Part shown: piece by piece, positions 63,043 to 64,000 of the stretch
How the letters are laid out: every line of letters starts with the position of its first letter
Position numbering within the stretch: position 1 is the first letter of the stretch
NCBI GenBank assembly: GCA_016706255.1
Contig: JADJJZ010000006.1
Coordinates: 930,001 to 994,000 of the forward strand
Origin: Bacteroidota bacterium
Lineage (GTDB): Bacteria; Bacteroidota; Bacteroidia; Chitinophagales; BACL12
Reading direction: 5' to 3'
DNA: 64,000 nucleotides
Notes under the pieces: generated by a model
What the model saw: the letters and a program-made list of their open reading frames with translations, nothing else
What the model was told of the DNA's origin: nothing
Databases searched by the model: none
Position numbers and translations under genes: made by a program

Positions 63043-64000
63043 ATGTCCGAACAACTTGCTACAGTAGAACAAGCCCGACAATTAGGTTTGCTCGCCGAAG
63101 AATTTGACCACATAAAATCGATTTTAGGCAGAACACCCAACTTTACTGAACTGAGTATTTTTAGTGTGATGTGGAGCGAACACTGCAGCTACAAAAATTC
63201 AATTACCCTGTTAAAAACCTTACCGCGCAAAGGCAAAAAAATGCTGGTGGAAGCAGGTGAAGAAAATGCGGGATTAATTGATATTGGCGACGGACTGGGA
63301 TGTGCATTTAAAATTGAAAGTCATAATCACCCATCTGCAATCGAGCCGTACCAAGGCGCTGCAACAGGTGTTGGCGGAATTCACCGCGATATTTTTACCA
63401 TGGGTGCGCGACCAATTGCATCATTAAATTCATTGCGTTTCGGAAATATCAACAATAAAAAAACACAACACTTAATTCGTGGTGTGGTGAAAGGTATTGG
63501 CGATTATGGTAATTGTTTTGGCGTGCCTACAGTTGCCGGTGAAGTATATTTTGAAGATTGTTATAACACCAATATTCTGGTGAATGCCATGAGTGTTGGA
63601 ATTGTAAAAGTTGGTGAAACCGTTTCTGCAATTGCTGAAGGGGCAGGCAATCCGGTATATATTGTTGGAAGTGCTACCGGAAAAGATGGTATTCACGGCG
63701 CAAGTTTTGCCAGCGGCGATTTACATGATGAAAGTCATGAAGATTTACCTTCCGTGCAGGTAGGGGATCCGTTTCAGGAAAAATTATTATTGGAAGCTAC
63801 ATTAGAAGCAATTAAAACCGGAGCTATTGTCGGCATGCAGGATATGGGTGCAGCAGGTATTACCTGTTCCACATCAGAAATGAGTGCGAAAGGCAAACAC
63901 GGTATGAAAATATATCTCGATAAAGTACCAACCCGTCAAAAAAATATGAAAGGCTGGGAGATTTTATTGAGTGAAAGTCAGGAACGTATGCTCGTTGTTG
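63043..64000 (+). CDS. purL: Phosphoribosylformylglycinamidine synthase II (5' part)
   Basis: Fourth step of purine synthesis: converts FGAR to FGAM using ATP and ammonia from the glutaminase partner. 319 residues visible before the right edge. Motifs: FSVMWSEHCSYKNSI, the ATP-site loop ESHNHPSAIEPYQGAATGVGG and MQDMGAAGITCSTSE. The N-terminus is the short type (small PurL), which works with separate PurQ and PurS rather than as one long fused protein. The start ATG is 12 bases past the predicted transcription start. Confidence 0.96.
   Translation, partial: MSEQLATVEQARQLGLLAEEFDHIKSILGRTPNFTELSIFSVMWSEHCSYKNSITLLKTLPRKGKKMLVEAGEENAGLIDIGDGLGCAFKIESHNHPSAIEPYQGAATGVGGIHRDIFTMGARPIASLNSLRFGNINNKKTQHLIRGVVKGIGDYGNCFGVPTVAGEVYFEDCYNTNILVNAMSVGIVKVGETVSAIAEGAGNPVYIVGSATGKDGIHGASFASGDLHDESHEDLPSVQVGDPFQEKLLLEATLEAIKTGAIVGMQDMGAAGITCSTSEMSAKGKHGMKIYLDKVPTRQKNMKGWEILLSESQERMLVV

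Overview
The window is chromosomal DNA of a member of the Bacteroidota, most likely an environmental Chitinophagales/Sphingobacteriales-like lineage. The evidence is: several secreted proteins with Por-type (T9SS) C-terminal sorting domains, one gliding-motility-type C-terminal domain, a type III glutamine synthetase, a Bacteroidota-type dihydroorotase, promoters of the TTTG/TAnnTTTG type instead of sigma70 boxes, and AT-rich intergenic DNA with little sign of Shine-Dalgarno sequences. No rRNA, tRNA or CRISPR array was seen.

Layout. 1-13.3 kb is mostly housekeeping on the minus strand: infC (cut by the window edge) and thrS, a TPR protein, a T9SS cargo protein, three small envelope genes (AI-2E family permease, holin-like protein, acidic protein), yidC and pyrG. 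A TolB-like lipoprotein and dihydroorotase sit on the plus strand. 13.4-20.5 kb is a plus-strand accessory stretch: RidA, an ECF sigma factor, SRPBCC, conserved hypothetical, VOC and DGPF/YciI proteins ending in a long ECF42-type sigma factor, then an AraC-type regulator, a barrel protein, a coiled-coil lipoprotein and a cupin. 20.6-29.2 kb holds a frameshifted Ca2+-type P-ATPase, a translationally coupled GH130 enzyme plus fused glycosyltransferase, an SDR gene broken by an in-frame stop, and a stress set (Dps, CsbD-like, a 52-residue membrane protein, YtxH). 29.3-38.4 kb holds secreted proteins, an AraC regulator divergent from aldehyde dehydrogenase plus DUF779, and assorted single enzymes. 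kdsB and an NfeD-type protease follow on the minus strand, then a LysM/RlpA-like protein.

41.7-49.9 kb is repeat-rich. Four tandem units of about 300 bp carry sixteen 14-18 bp CCCCTTTAGGGG palindromes, two in each orientation per unit. They lie directly upstream of a single-copy HUH (IS200/Y1) transposase, which converges on a class A beta-lactamase. Next come three 194-bp tandem repeats, a 181-bp inverted repeat, an OmpA-family protein, and two secreted-protein genes flanked by an inverted pair of about 150-bp repeats. This REP-like array with its transposase is the most unusual structure in the window.

50-64 kb: glnN; a probable iron-acquisition operon (porin, imelysin, di-haem oxidoreductase) preceded by a 17-bp inverted repeat at its promoter; a polytopic membrane protein; a minus-strand run of T9SS cargo genes, one of them frameshifted; and the start of purL, cut by the right edge.

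Three genes (P-ATPase, delta-60 repeat protein, SDR) carry disruptions. Two are single-base losses in homopolymers and may be sequencing errors; the third is a clean stop codon.
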